Assembly: GCA_963739135.1 (NCBI GenBank)
Contig: CAVTZG010000026.1
Location: forward strand, 62,001 to 126,000
From: Palsa-504 sp963739135
GTDB taxonomy: Bacteria > Actinomycetota > Actinomycetes > Streptosporangiales > Streptosporangiaceae
Direction: 5' to 3'
DNA: 64,000 nucleotides
The notes under the pieces were generated by a model, which saw only the letters and a program-made list of their open reading frames with translations, had not been told where the DNA came from and did no database searches. Of this stretch, positions 33,775 to 42,938 are shown piece after piece. A program made the translations under genes and the position numbers. Numbering within the stretch: the first letter of the stretch is position 1; the number at the start of each line of letters is the position of its first letter.

Positions 33775-35077
33775 CCCCGGCCTTCAGGCCGGGGAGGAAA
33801 CGCCGCGTCATCTCCCCGGAAATGTCGGTGCTGTCCGATAGTGTGTTCGTATGTCCCGGTACCGGCTGCTCCCCACCCCCGCCCAGGAGACGGTGCTGCG
33901 GGACCACTGCGGCCACGCCCGGTACGTGTGGAACCTGGCCGTCGAGCAGCATTCCCACTGGCGCCCGGGCCGGGCGGGCGCGCCGGGCTACCTGCAGCAG
34001 TGCCGGCAGCTCACCCAGGCCCGGGCGGAGAACCCGTGGCTGGCCGCCGGCTCCCAGACCGTCCAGCAGCAGGCGCTGCGCGACTTCGCCCAGGCCATGG
34101 CCGCGTTCTTCGACCCGGCGAACCCGGCCGGGCGGCCGACCTGGCGCAAGGCCGGGCGGGACGAGGGGTTCCGGATCACCGGGCGGCGCGGGCAGCAGTG
34201 GGACGTGCGCCGGCTCAGCCGGAAAACCGGCCAGGTCTGGGTGCCCAAGGCCGGGTGGGTGCGGTTCCGCTGGTCCCGCGCGGTGCCGCCGGGAGTGAAG
34301 TCCTACCGGGTGACCCAGGACCGCGCCGGGCGCTGGCATGTCGCCTTCGCGGCCGTCCCCGAACCGGTCCCGGCACCGGGCACCGGGCAGGCTGTGGGGA
34401 TCGACCGGGGGGTGGCAGTCTCCGCGGCGTTGTCCACGGGCGAGTTGCTGCACTGCCCCGCCCTGACCGGGCGGGAGCGGATCAGGCTGCGGCGCCTGCA
34501 GCGCACGCTGGCCCGCGCGAAGCGGGGCTCGAACCGCCGCGGGCGGGTCAGGCACGCGATCGCCCGGCTGCGGGCCCGCGAGAGGGACCGGCGCAAGGAC
34601 TGGGCGGAGAAGACCAGCACGGACATCGCCCGGCGGTTCGACCTGATCCGGGTCGAGGACCTGCAGATCGGCAACATGACCCGGTCGGCGAAAGGCACCC
34701 GGGAGAACCCGGGCCGCAACGTCCGGGCCAAGGCCGGGCTGAACCGGGGGATCCTGGGTGCGGGGTGGGGCCTGCTGGTGCGCCGGCTGGCGGACAAGGC
34801 GCCCGGCCGGGTGGAGAAGGTCAGACCCGCGTTCACGAGCCAGCGGTGCTCGGCGTGCGGGCAGGTGGACCGGGACTCGCGTGAGAGTCAAGCCGTGTTC
34901 CGGTGCACTGCCTGCGGTTTCGCCTGCCACGCGGACGTGAACGCGGCCATCAACATCGCGGCGGGGCACGCCGTGACTGCGCGGGGAGGCGACGGGATTA
35001 CCCGGCCGGTGAACCGCAAACCTCACCTGCTGCTCCAATCGGCGCAGTAGCTGGAATCCCCCGACTTCAGGCGGGGG
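33775..35077 (+). mobile_element. Stand-alone TnpB element with IS200/IS605-type end hairpins
   Basis: Left hairpin CCCCGGCCT/AGGCCGGGG at 33775-33794 and right hairpin CCCCCG/CGGGGG at 35058-35077 frame the tnpB gene. Both ends share the pattern GGA-TCCCC-G-CTTCAGGC-GGGGAGGA in the same orientation, as expected for subterminal structures of this family. No TnpA gene is present, so movement would need a helper. Exact cleavage positions cannot be fixed by eye. The right end lies seven bases before the uraD stop. Confidence 0.72.
33851..35050 (+). CDS. tnpB: TnpB RNA-guided nuclease (IS605 OrfB family)
   Basis: 399 residues. Split RuvC site looks complete: D185 (VGIDRGVAVS), E269 (LIRVEDLQIGNMT) and D362 (CHADVNAAINIA). 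The zinc knuckle pairs C333/C336 and C352/C355 lie between the last two. The N-terminus has the usual YRLLPTPAQETVL and GHARYVWNLAVEQH. Known TnpB proteins use an RNA made from the element's 3' end as guide; the matching region here is the end of the gene plus the right hairpin at 35058-35077. No frameshift, so probably active. Confidence 0.93.
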   Translation: MSRYRLLPTPAQETVLRDHCGHARYVWNLAVEQHSHWRPGRAGAPGYLQQCRQLTQARAENPWLAAGSQTVQQQALRDFAQAMAAFFDPANPAGRPTWRKAGRDEGFRITGRRGQQWDVRRLSRKTGQVWVPKAGWVRFRWSRAVPPGVKSYRVTQDRAGRWHVAFAAVPEPVPAPGTGQAVGIDRGVAVSAALSTGELLHCPALTGRERIRLRRLQRTLARAKRGSNRRGRVRHAIARLRARERDRRKDWAEKTSTDIARRFDLIRVEDLQIGNMTRSAKGTRENPGRNVRAKAGLNRGILGAGWGLLVRRLADKAPGRVEKVRPAFTSQRCSACGQVDRDSRESQAVFRCTACGFACHADVNAAINIAAGHAVTARGGDGITRPVNRKPHLLLQSAQ

Positions 35078-35083
35078 AGGATG

Positions 35084-35596
35084 TCAAAGGCCCAGCAGCT
35101 TCGTCAGCCGCAGCTGGGTGATCTTGAGCAGCTCGCCACGCACCACGGCCCGTTCGGCCTCCGGGTCGTTCCCCAGCCGGGCCCGGAGCTGGTCCAGCAT
35201 TTCCTGGCCGGAACGGCCGCTGGCGCAGATGAGGAAGACGTGGCCGAAACGCTCCTCGTAGGCGCGGTTCCCCTCGGCCAGGGCCTGCCGCACCTGGTCG
35301 CCGGCGCTGGCGGCGCCGGACTGCTCGGCCGCCGACCAGCCCGCGGCGCGGTCGCCGATCCGCGGGTGCTCGCTCAGGCTCTTGAGGATGTCGTCCCAGC
35401 TCAGCGTCATGAAGGCAGCGTCTACCGCGGCTCGCAGCGCCCGCGGGTCAGCGTAAGGCCGCCCGCGCGCGACGGTCTCGGCGAACGTTCCCGACGCGCA
35501 GCAGGCGAGCATGCTCCGCTCGGCGTCCTGCGCCGGGGCGGCGTTGAGGGCCTCGAGGGACGCCGGGCCGGAAGCCTGGTGAGCAGCGTTCGCCAT
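35084..35596 (-). CDS. uraD: 2-oxo-4-hydroxy-4-carboxy-5-ureidoimidazoline (OHCU) decarboxylase
   Basis: 170 residues. Signature segments SEHPRIGDR (catalytic His), EGNRAYEERFGHVFLICASG, then RSGQEMLDQLRARLGND and ELLKITQLRLTKLLGL. Converts OHCU to S-allantoin, the step just before allantoinase. Divergent from the PucR regulator. The TnpB element now sits directly behind its stop, separating it from hyi-allB-alc. Uricase and HIU hydrolase genes are not in the window. Confidence 0.93.
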   Translation of the reverse strand: MANAAHQASGPASLEALNAAPAQDAERSMLACCASGTFAETVARGRPYADPRALRAAVDAAFMTLSWDDILKSLSEHPRIGDRAAGWSAAEQSGAASAGDQVRQALAEGNRAYEERFGHVFLICASGRSGQEMLDQLRARLGNDPEAERAVVRGELLKITQLRLTKLLGL

Positions 35597-35678
35597 GCGG
35601 CCATCAAATCAGCCCGCGCGGCGAACGTGGTAGGCGCCCATCGGTTCAATAGCCAGTAACCTGACTCCAACCGCTTTG

Positions 35679-35690
35679 TAGCTTTCGCTA
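35679..35690. promoter_or_regulatory. Short palindrome between uraD and pucR
   Basis: TAGC-TTTC-GCTA in an AT-rich pocket of the 148-bp divergent space. Could be part of a PucR operator. Short, so weak evidence. Confidence 0.3.
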
Positions 35691-35744
35691 AATAAACGAC
35701 GGCTATGGGTGCGCGTTGAGGACTGGTCACCAGGAGGCGATCCC

Positions 35745-37391
35745 TTGCGAGTACGGGACCTGCTCGACGTCCCCGGCCTCGGGCTCAGGCTCCTGACCGA
35801 CGTCGGGGGTGCCGACCGCGTAATCACGCACGTGTTCACCACGGACCTGCCCGACCCGAGCCGCTACCTGACGCCGGGCGACCTGGTGCTGACCGGCATG
35901 ATCTGGTGCCGGGAGCCCGGCGACGCCGACCGGTTCGTCAGGAGCCTGGTCAACGTGGGGGCCTGGGTGCTCGGCGCCGGGGAGGCACTGGGCGAGGTAC
36001 CGTCCCAGCTGTTCGAGGCCTGCCAGCGGCACGGCGTCACCCTGCTTGCGGTGCCGGCCGAGACCTCGTTCGCCGCGGTCACCGAGGAAGTGGCGCGGCG
36101 GCTGAACGGGGACCGGGCCTCGGCCATGACGAGGGTGCTGGGGCGGCGTCGGCTGCTGCTGTCCGCGGTGGCCGAGGGCGGGGGCCTGGACGCGATGTTC
36201 CGGCTGATGGGCCGCGAGATCGGGACAGGAAGCTGGCTGCTGACCGGCCTGGGACGCGTGCTGGGCGGCACCGGGACGGCCCTGCCCGAGCCGCTGGCCC
36301 AGCGGCTGGCGGCCGAATACCTCAAGGCCGACCGGCTGCCGGTCACCGCGCGGCTGACCGGCCCGCAGGGCGCGGCGGGCGGAGACGGGAAGTACTCGCT
36401 GTTCGGGGTGGGCGGCGAACCCAGGATCACCAGCTGGTTCCTGGCCTGCGCGGGGAACGAGCAGGACTGGGCGCCCGAGCCGCGCGAGTCCATCGCCGAG
36501 CTCGCCGCGGACGCCGCGCTGGAGCGGGCCCGGCTGGACGCCGGGCGCGCCGGGGACCGCAGGCTGGCCGAGGCGATCGTGGCGTTGCTCGGATCAGAAA
36601 CCGGAGAAGGGGGTGCCCTGGCCGAGATCGCCTCGCTGATGCGGGCGGCCGGGCTGGCACCGGACGGAAGCTACCTGGTGGCCGCGATACATGCGGAGGC
36701 GGACCGGATGGCCGGCCCGAACGCCGACCGCTGGCGCACCGACCTGGCTGAGGAGCTCGTCATACCGCACGCCGAAGGGGCCGTGGCCGCGCCGCACGGC
36801 GCTCAGACGGTGGTCCTCATCCCGGTCCCGGTCCCGGCCCAGGCCGGGGCCGCGCCGGACCTGGAAGCCGCGGCCCCGGCCGCCGGGCGAGCGCTCGCCG
36901 CCTGGCTGCGTGACCGCCAGCCGGTCCTGGAGTCCGACCGGGCCCGGATCAGGCTCACCATCGGGATCAGCGCCCCGGCCGCCGGGGCGGCCGCCCTGGT
37001 CGGCGCGCTGCACGAAGCGGAGAGCGCGCGCCGGCTGGCCGAACTCCGGGCCAGCGGACCCGCCCCGGCCGCCGTGTCGGTGGTCACCAGCGACGAGGTC
37101 GCCTCACACGAGCTCCTCATGGCCAGCGTGCCCGGCACCGTGCTGCGCTCCTTCCGTGAGCGGCTGCTCGGGCCGCTGCTGGCCTACGACGAGCGGCACC
37201 GGGCCGAGCTGCTGCCCACCCTGCGCGAGTTCCTGGCCTGCTCGGGCTCGTGGAACGCCTGCGCGGCCAGGATGTACGTGCACGTCAACACGGTGCGGTA
37301 CCGGATCAGGCGGATCGAGGAGCTCACCGGGCGCGACCTGTCCTCGCTCGATGACCAGGTAGATTTCTTCCTCGCGCTGCGCATTCGCTAG
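35745..37391 (+). CDS. pucR: PucR-family regulator of purine catabolism
   Basis: About 548 residues from TTG at 35745, chosen because AGGAGG is seven bases upstream; a GTG at 35709 would add 12 residues. N-terminal PucR domain (VRDLLDVPGLGLRLLTDVGG through LGEVPSQLFEACQRHGV), a variable centre, and the C-terminal HTH_30 (REFLACSGSWNACAARMYVH, then VNTVRYRIRRIEELTGRDLS). The family activates or represses urate and allantoin genes in response to purine intermediates. Divergent from uraD and near hyi-allB-alc, which are likely targets. Confidence 0.9.
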   Translation: MRVRDLLDVPGLGLRLLTDVGGADRVITHVFTTDLPDPSRYLTPGDLVLTGMIWCREPGDADRFVRSLVNVGAWVLGAGEALGEVPSQLFEACQRHGVTLLAVPAETSFAAVTEEVARRLNGDRASAMTRVLGRRRLLLSAVAEGGGLDAMFRLMGREIGTGSWLLTGLGRVLGGTGTALPEPLAQRLAAEYLKADRLPVTARLTGPQGAAGGDGKYSLFGVGGEPRITSWFLACAGNEQDWAPEPRESIAELAADAALERARLDAGRAGDRRLAEAIVALLGSETGEGGALAEIASLMRAAGLAPDGSYLVAAIHAEADRMAGPNADRWRTDLAEELVIPHAEGAVAAPHGAQTVVLIPVPVPAQAGAAPDLEAAAPAAGRALAAWLRDRQPVLESDRARIRLTIGISAPAAGAAALVGALHEAESARRLAELRASGPAPAAVSVVTSDEVASHELLMASVPGTVLRSFRERLLGPLLAYDERHRAELLPTLREFLACSGSWNACAARMYVHVNTVRYRIRRIEELTGRDLSSLDDQVDFFLALRIR

Positions 37392-37400
37392 CGTGTCCGG

Positions 37401-37982
37401 GTGGTGGTGATCCGATCCGCCTCCCCGGCGGACGCGGCGCAGATCGCGGCCGTGATGCGGGAGAGCTGGCTCGCCGCCTACCAGGGCATCATCAACCGCC
37501 AGATCATCGACCGGGTGACCGTGCCTGACGGCGGCGCCCGGGTCCGGCAGTCGTTCCGGATCCGGCCCTGGCAGCGCATGATCGCCGCGGTCGCGAGCAT
37601 TCCTGCCCAGACGGACGCGCAGGCTGCCGGACCCGCCATCGTCGGCTACGCGTCCTTCGGCCCCGAACGGGACGTGCTCGAGGCGCCCTGGCCCCATCCG
37701 CTGACCACGGCAGGCGCTGAAGGGCAGGCGGCCGAACTGTACGCGCTGTACGTCCGTCCGGACTGGTGGTCCACCGGCACCGGGCGGGCACTCATGGACC
37801 GGTCCCTGGCCAGGGTCTCCGCCGCCGGGTACACGAGCATCACGCTGTGGGTCCTGCAGGACAACGCCCGCGCACGCCGCTTCTACGGGCGGGCCGGGTT
37901 CGCCGCCGACGGGGCCCGGCACGTGCTCGACGACCTCGGCGGCGTGACCGAGATCCGCTACCGGCGCGTGCTGAGCGCCTAG
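37401..37982 (+). CDS. GNAT-family N-acetyltransferase
   Basis: 193 residues from GTG at 37401, nine bases after pucR. The acetyl-CoA region reads AELYALYVRPDWWSTGTGRA, a Q/R-x-x-G-x-G/A variant, then LWVLQDNARARRFYGRAGF, the usual last strand-helix pair. Substrate unknown. Ends overlapping the converging LysR gene by 4 bp. Confidence 0.88.
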   Translation: MVVIRSASPADAAQIAAVMRESWLAAYQGIINRQIIDRVTVPDGGARVRQSFRIRPWQRMIAAVASIPAQTDAQAAGPAIVGYASFGPERDVLEAPWPHPLTTAGAEGQAAELYALYVRPDWWSTGTGRALMDRSLARVSAAGYTSITLWVLQDNARARRFYGRAGFAADGARHVLDDLGGVTEIRYRRVLSA

Positions 37983-38908
37983 CCGGCGCGGGCGCCCGCC
38001 TCGGGCAGCGCCGCGCGGGCGTGCGCGATCAGGGCCCGGGCCGCCGGGCTGACCGGGGCCTCGGTCCGCCAGGTCAGCGCCAGGCGGCCGCGCATCTCCG
38101 GGTCGCTGACCGTGATGACGTGCAGCCCGTCGCCGTGCGCCCGGGCCACAGAGGCGGGCAGGAAGGCCAGCCCCAGGCCGCGAGCGGCCAGCCGGGCCAG
38201 CATGCGCGGGTCGCTGGCCTCGAACCCGACCCGGGCCTGCCGCCCGGCCGACTCGTAGGCGGCGTCCACGCAGGCCCGCAGGCCGGTACCGGCGGGCAGG
38301 CTGATCACGGCCCGGTCGGCGATCTGGCCCAGCGTGACCGAGCCGGCCCCGGCCAGGTCGCTGTCCTGAGCGACCGCGGCCACGATCGGTTCGTCGGCCA
38401 CCACCTGCAGGCCCAGCCCGGCCAGCGGCTGTCGTCCCGGCGGGCCCGCCGGGCTCAGCGGTCCCAAGCCGATGAAGGCCAGGTCGTACGTCCCGTCCCG
38501 AACCCCGTCGGCCAGGTGATCGGAACTGTCCTCGGCCAGCGTGATCTCGATCCCCGGGTGCCGGCGGTGGAACGCAGCCAGCAGGTCGGGTATGTCAAGC
38601 GCTGCGCACTGGACCACCATGCCCACCGCCACGTGGCCGCGCATCAGGCCCGAGATCTCGTCCACGGCCAGCCGGGCGCCGCTCACCGCGCCCAGCGCCG
38701 CCCGGGCGAACGGGAGCACGACCGTGCCCGCTTCGGTGAGACGGACGGCCCGGCCCGAACGATCCAGCAGTTCCTGGCCGAGCTCACGTTCGAGCTGCCG
38801 GATCTGGGCGCTCACGCCGGGCTGGGTCACGTGCAGTTTCGCCGCGGCCCGGGTGAAGTTCCGCTCGTCAGCCACGGCCACGAAGTATTCGAGCTGCCTC
38901 AGCTCCAT
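37979..38908 (-). CDS. LysR-family transcriptional regulator
   Basis: About 309 residues from ATG at 38908 (MELRQLEYFVAVADERNFTR). Winged HTH with AAKLHVTQPGVSAQIRQLER, then a periplasmic-binding-protein-like effector domain. Divergent from the NTF2-like gene at 39066, so that gene and the broken MFS gene behind it are the likely targets. Effector unknown. Confidence 0.92.
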   Translation of the reverse strand: MELRQLEYFVAVADERNFTRAAAKLHVTQPGVSAQIRQLERELGQELLDRSGRAVRLTEAGTVVLPFARAALGAVSGARLAVDEISGLMRGHVAVGMVVQCAALDIPDLLAAFHRRHPGIEITLAEDSSDHLADGVRDGTYDLAFIGLGPLSPAGPPGRQPLAGLGLQVVADEPIVAAVAQDSDLAGAGSVTLGQIADRAVISLPAGTGLRACVDAAYESAGRQARVGFEASDPRMLARLAARGLGLAFLPASVARAHGDGLHVITVSDPEMRGRLALTWRTEAPVSPAARALIAHARAALPEAGARAG

Positions 38909-39065
38909 AACTACGGATTCTAGTAGCCAGTCCAATCATTTCTTGGACTTCTGGTATGACGCGCGCCAGGCCTGCGCAGATCCGTAGGCCTGCAGCCGCG
39001 CCCACTGGAAAGCAACAGGCTGGAAAGCCAGAAGGCCGGTGACACGGACAGGAGGGATCACCACC

Positions 39066-39422
39066 ATGGCCCAAGACGACACCGCCGCCCAGGCGGCCGC
39101 CACCTACTTCGACGCCTGGCTGGCCGGGGACTTCGGCCGGCTGCGCTCGGTGCTGGCTGACGACGTGGACTTCTCCGGGCCGCTCGGGCAGGTCAAGGGC
39201 GGCGATGACTGCCTGCGCGGCCTGCGGGGGCTGGCCCAGATCATGACCGGCATCGACGTCCAGAAGGTCTTCACTGCCGGATCCGACGTGCTGACCTGGT
39301 ACGACATGGCCACCAAGGTGGCCGACCCGGTGCCGGTGGCGAATTGGATGCAGGTCCAGGACGGCAAGATCACCCGGATCAGGGTGGCCTTCGACCCGCG
39401 GGGCCTGGCCGGGGGCTCATGA
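39066..39422 (+). CDS. NTF2-like (SnoaL-fold) protein
   Basis: 118 residues from ATG at 39066, AGGAGG ten bases upstream. Cone-shaped NTF2/SnoaL fold suggested by AATYFDAWLAGDFGRLRSVL, ADDVDFSGPLGQVKGGD and the closing MQVQDGKITRIRVAFDP. Such proteins are small enzymes or ligand binders; role unknown. Overlaps the start of the MFS remnant by 4 bp. Confidence 0.82.
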   Translation: MAQDDTAAQAAATYFDAWLAGDFGRLRSVLADDVDFSGPLGQVKGGDDCLRGLRGLAQIMTGIDVQKVFTAGSDVLTWYDMATKVADPVPVANWMQVQDGKITRIRVAFDPRGLAGGS

Positions 39423-40160
39423 TCGCGGCGCGCGCCGGCCGCCCGGCCGCGGCGAGCCGGGCCCCGCGGCTGGCACCGTGGCTGACCGTCGCGGTGCTGG
39501 CTGGGTCGCAGTTCCTGGCCGTGATGTCGACCACCGTGGTCAGCGTGGCGCTGCCGGCCATCGGGGCCGGCCTGCACGCGTCGGCGTCCGGGCAGCTGTG
39601 GATCGTCGACGCCTACGTCATCGTGTACTCCTCGCTGCTGGTCGTGGGCGGGACGATCGGTGACCGCCGGGGCCGCAAGGGCATGTTCCTGCTCGGCCTG
39701 GTCCTGTTCGGGGCCGGGTCGCTGGCCGACAGCCTGGCCCCGTCCGCGGGCTGGCTGCTGGCCGGCCGGGTGCTGCAGGGCCTCGGCCCGGTCCTGCTGG
39801 TGCCGGGCAGCCTGACGATCATCCGGGCCCTGTTCGACGACGGGCGGCACCGCGCGCAGGCCATCGGGCTGTGGTCCACGGGTTCCGGGCTGGGGATGGC
39901 CGCGGGGCCGGTGGTCGGCGGGCTGATCGCCGCGCACTGGGGCTGGCGGTGGGTATTCGGGTTCAACGTGCCGCTGGCCGCGGTGCTCCTGCTGGCGGCC
40001 GCGCGCCTGGTGCCCCGCCTGGACCGCGGGCCGGCCTCGCACCGCCTGGACTGGGCGGGCACGGTCCTCGGGTCGGCCTGCATCGCCGCGCTCGCGTTCG
40101 CCCTGATCGAGGGGAACCCGCTCGGCTGGACCTCGCCGCGGGTTCTGGCCGGGCGGCGCG
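39419..40160 (+). pseudogene. Truncated MFS drug-transporter gene (N-terminal half)
   Basis: ATG at 39419. It encodes the first about 245 residues of a DHA2-type (EmrB/QacA) transporter: LAVMSTTVVSVALPAIGAGL, GTIGDRRGRKGMFLLGLVLF, GRVLQGLGPVLLVPGSLTII, and GMAAGPVVGGLIAAHWGWRW. After about SPRVLAG near 40155 the similarity ends and the frame runs into a different gene. A full member has 12-14 helices and more than 450 residues, so the C-terminal half is missing. Confidence 0.75.
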
Positions 40161-40221
40161 GACGGCCCGGACAAGCGGGCGGGGCAGGTGTCGGCCGGGC
40201 AGGCGCGGGCGGTCACCACGG

Positions 40222-40740
40222 CCTGGATCCGTGGGACGTCCTGCACCAGGGCCTGGCCCGGCGGACCGGCGTGCCCACCGGGACCTGGGTGATCATCGTG
40301 GGGCGGCGGTGCTGCTGCTGTGGATTCCGCTGCGGCAGCGGCCCGGGATCGGCACGCTGTGCAACGTGGTGGTGATCGGGGCGGTCATCGACGTGATCCT
40401 GGCCGAGGTCGCGCCGCCGCGGTCGCTGCCGGTGCGCGCGGTCGTGATGGTGTCCGCGGTGGTGCTGAACGGCGTGGCGACCGGCATGTACATCGGCGCG
40501 GGCCTCGGGCCCGGGCCGCGGGACGGCCTGATGACCGGCCTGGCCGCCCGCGGTCACTCGCTGCGCTTGGTGCGCACCGGCATCGAGGTGACGGTGCTGG
40601 CTATCGGCTGGCTGCTGGGCGGCACGGTCGGCATCGGCACCCTGCTCTACGCGGCCTGCATCGGCCCGCTCGCGCACGTCTTCGTGCCGCTGTTCAGCCG
40701 CCGTGAGCCTCGGACGTCCGCGGCAGGGACCGAAGCCGCG
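40222..40740 (+). pseudogene. YczE/YitT-type membrane protein remnant, 5'-truncated and frameshifted
   Basis: In the frame left by the MFS fragment it reads GLDPWDVLHQGLARRTGVPT to about 40305. It then continues in another frame as LLLWIPLRQRPGIGTLCNVV, GLGPGPRDGLMTGLAARGHS and LLGGTVGIGTLLYAACIGPL. These blocks belong to one YczE-like (DUF6198-type) integral membrane family. The N-terminal helices are missing and one indel near 40300 breaks the frame. No proper stop follows. Confidence 0.65.
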
Positions 40741-40759
40741 CGCGGCCACGCCTTCGCCG

Positions 40760-41090
40760 GTGAGGTCGTCGAGCATGCTGGAGTGGGGCACCAGCGTGCG
40801 CGGCCGGTACGAGCTGGTCTGCCCGCCGGAACTGATCGTGATGCGCTGAGAATTCGACGACGACAACGTGCCGGTCCCCGGCGGCGAGATGACCGGCTAC
40901 CTGCGGATCCAGCCCAGCGGGCCGGGCGCGCGCGTCGAGGTGCACCAGATCGTCGAGACCCCGGCCGAAGCGGAGTTCATGGAGCGGGCCTGGGCCCTGG
41001 TCCTGGGCCGCCTGCGGGCAGGCGTGGCGCGGGCCAGCGACCCTGGCTCGCCCATGCCGTCACGCCCCGCCCGCCCCAAGCGCCGCGATC
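40760..41090 (+). pseudogene. SRPBCC/AHSA1-like gene with internal stop
   Basis: Frame from GTG 40760 reads MLEWGTSVRGRYELVCPPEL, IVMR, then TGA at 40847-40849. It resumes in the same frame with EFDDDNVPVPGGEMTGYLRI, then VEVHQIVETPAEAEFMERAW. The family normally has Trp at the stop position (R-W-E-F-D), so TGG to TGA would explain it. The 5' part of a usual AHSA1-type gene also seems short. Confidence 0.6.
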
Positions 41091-41103
41091 CCGCCGAGGG
41101 TGC

Positions 41104-41275
41104 TCACCAGCCGCGGGCGCGCCATTCGCCGAGGTGCGGTCGCTCGGTACCGAGCGTGGTGTCCTTGCCGTGCCCCGGGTAGACCCACGTCGGGTCGGGC
41201 AGCGGGCCGAACAGGCGGTCGGTCACGTCGGTGAGCAGCGAGGTGAAGTCCTGCGGGGAGCCGGTCTTGCCCACG
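41104..41275 (-). pseudogene. Displaced 3' end of an MBL-fold hydrolase gene
   Basis: Encodes GKTGSPQDFTSLLTDVTDRL, then WVYPGHGKDTTLGTERPHLG and EWRARGW plus stop. This is the C-terminus of the metallohydrolase whose body lies at 45343-45835, cut off by the integrated element. It starts precisely at the recombination core (41271-41275). Confidence 0.75.
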
Positions 41276-41293
41276 ATCGGAGCGAAACATACT
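41263..41293. other. Left attachment junction (attL)
   Basis: GGTCTTGCC-CACG followed by the arm ATCGGAGCGAAACATACT, which ends one base before the recombinase ATG at 41294. The reverse complement of the arm (AGTATGTTTCGCTCCG) matches the right-end arm at 45315-45330 at 10 of 16 positions. Confidence 0.55.
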
Positions 41294-42772
41294 ATGACAT
41301 CTGTGCCGACATGCGACCTGTACCTGCGCCTCAGCGACCTTCGTACCGAAGAGGCTTTCGACAAGCGTGAAGCCAAGCTTAGAGTATTGGCTGATGCTCT
41401 CGGATGGAAAGTCTTCCGTGTCGTCGTAGAAAACGACCTGATTCCCGGCCGGGATGGCAAGGTACGCCCCGCATCCGCGTTCAAGCGCCGGAAGATCCTG
41501 ACACCTTCCGGCAAGGTAGAACTACGGGTGATACGCCCCGGATTCCGCGAGGTTCTGGATGACATCACCACCGGCCGAGTCAACGGCCTGCTCGCGGAAG
41601 ACCTGGACCGGACAGTCCGTGACCCGCGAGACCTAGAAGACCTGCTCGACGCATGCGCGATGACCGGCGCCTCAGCCCGCAGCCTCAGCGGTAGCCTGAC
41701 ACTCACCAACGGCGGCAACGAGGCCGAACGATCAATGGCGCGCGTCATGGTCGCGATGGCCAACAAAGCCTCGGCTGACACCGCACGGCGTGTCGCGGAC
41801 GGCCGGGAACGCAACTGGGGCGAGTCTTACCAGGGCGGCCCGCGCCCGTTCGGGTTCGTCGCGGCCACGGACACCGACAAGCACCACCGGACGCTGCTGA
41901 TCGTGCCTGACGAAGCTGAGATTATCCGGAACGCAGCCGCCGATATCCTTGACCGCGACATTCCCCTGAGAGCGATCCTCCGCGTGCTGCGCGAAAACAA
42001 CGTCCCCACGTCACGTGGTGGCCAGTGGAATGGCCGCACGCTCAAGCAAGTCCTGACCAAGCCCGCAGTCGTCGGCCTGGCGGTACACAGGGGCGAGCTG
42101 AAGCCCGCGCCCTGGCCGGCAATCCTAGAACGGGATGTCTGGGAACGGCTGTGCGAAAAGCTGAACAACCCGCCCGCTGACGCCAGCCGCGGCAACGAGC
42201 CGAAGCACCTGCTGACCGGCATCGCGAAATGCGGCATCTGCAACGACGGTACAACAGTTCGGGCCAACGGGAGCGGCACCCTACGCGGCAAGCAGGGCTA
42301 TCAATGCGAGAAGATCGCGCACATCCACCGGAACATTGAGCACGTCGATGCCATGGTTGAGGAAGCCATTATCCGTTACCTTGACCTCTACGCCAAGGAC
42401 GCCCTGAAGCCGCCGACTCGAAAAGGCATCGACGTGTCTGCGCTTCGCGCCGAAGCCAAGAAGCTCAGGGAACGCAAAGCGGCACAAATCCGCATGCATG
42501 CACTAGGCGATCTTACCGACGACGAACTAGCTATCGGTATGCGGACGGTCCGCGACCGGCTATCCGTCGTGGAAGCGCAGATTCACGCCTCCAGCGAGCC
42601 AGACCCCGTGGCCGAGTTCCGCGACCGGCCCGCCAGGACGACGTGGAAGTCGCTGTCACTGCCCCGGAAGCGCGCCATCGTCAAGCTGCTGGCTGACGTC
42701 ACCCTCATGCCGACCGCCAGGCGCGGCCCCGGGTTCGACCCGGAGTCCGTGCGGATTGACTGGCTGGCCTGA
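41294..42772 (+). CDS. Large serine recombinase (site-specific integrase)
   Basis: 492 residues. Catalytic domain at the N-terminus with nucleophile S14 in LYLRLSDLRT, then LLAEDLDRTVRDPRDLEDLL and SLTLTNGGNEAERSMARVMV. Recombinase domain from about residue 195 (GGPRPFGFVAATD), zinc ribbon near 315 (AKCGICNDGTTV), and a coiled-coil C-terminus (ALRAEAKKLRERKAAQIRMH). Base composition is lower in GC than its neighbours, consistent with transfer. ATG at 41294 directly follows the attL arm, so integration changes what lies upstream of its promoter. Appears intact. Confidence 0.92.
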   Translation: MTSVPTCDLYLRLSDLRTEEAFDKREAKLRVLADALGWKVFRVVVENDLIPGRDGKVRPASAFKRRKILTPSGKVELRVIRPGFREVLDDITTGRVNGLLAEDLDRTVRDPRDLEDLLDACAMTGASARSLSGSLTLTNGGNEAERSMARVMVAMANKASADTARRVADGRERNWGESYQGGPRPFGFVAATDTDKHHRTLLIVPDEAEIIRNAAADILDRDIPLRAILRVLRENNVPTSRGGQWNGRTLKQVLTKPAVVGLAVHRGELKPAPWPAILERDVWERLCEKLNNPPADASRGNEPKHLLTGIAKCGICNDGTTVRANGSGTLRGKQGYQCEKIAHIHRNIEHVDAMVEEAIIRYLDLYAKDALKPPTRKGIDVSALRAEAKKLRERKAAQIRMHALGDLTDDELAIGMRTVRDRLSVVEAQIHASSEPDPVAEFRDRPARTTWKSLSLPRKRAIVKLLADVTLMPTARRGPGFDPESVRIDWLA

Positions 42773-42904
42773 CCTAACTGACCGGCCCCCGGTTGCTCCG
42801 GTCATCGGTGCAACTGGTCTATCGTCCCCACTGTCGCCTGTCCCCTGGACAATGACCTTCGAGAGGGCCTAACACCCCGATCGGCCCGGCGCGCGAGAGC
42901 GGGA

Positions 42905-42936
42905 GACACTCCATTCACCATGTTTTCAGGAGTGTC
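42905..42936 (+). promoter_or_regulatory. Hairpin hiding the ribosome site of the next gene
   Basis: GACACTCC (42905-42912) pairs with GGAGTGTC (42929-42936) across a 16-base loop. The right arm contains the GGAG that serves as ribosome site for GTG at 42939. Translation of the small-ORF run may therefore be controlled by opening this stem. Confidence 0.5.
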
Positions 42937-42938
42937 CC

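Noticed and set aside
41294..42772. Prophage
   Set aside because: Only a recombinase and small ORFs; no capsid, terminase, portal or lysis genes are recognisable within the att junctions.
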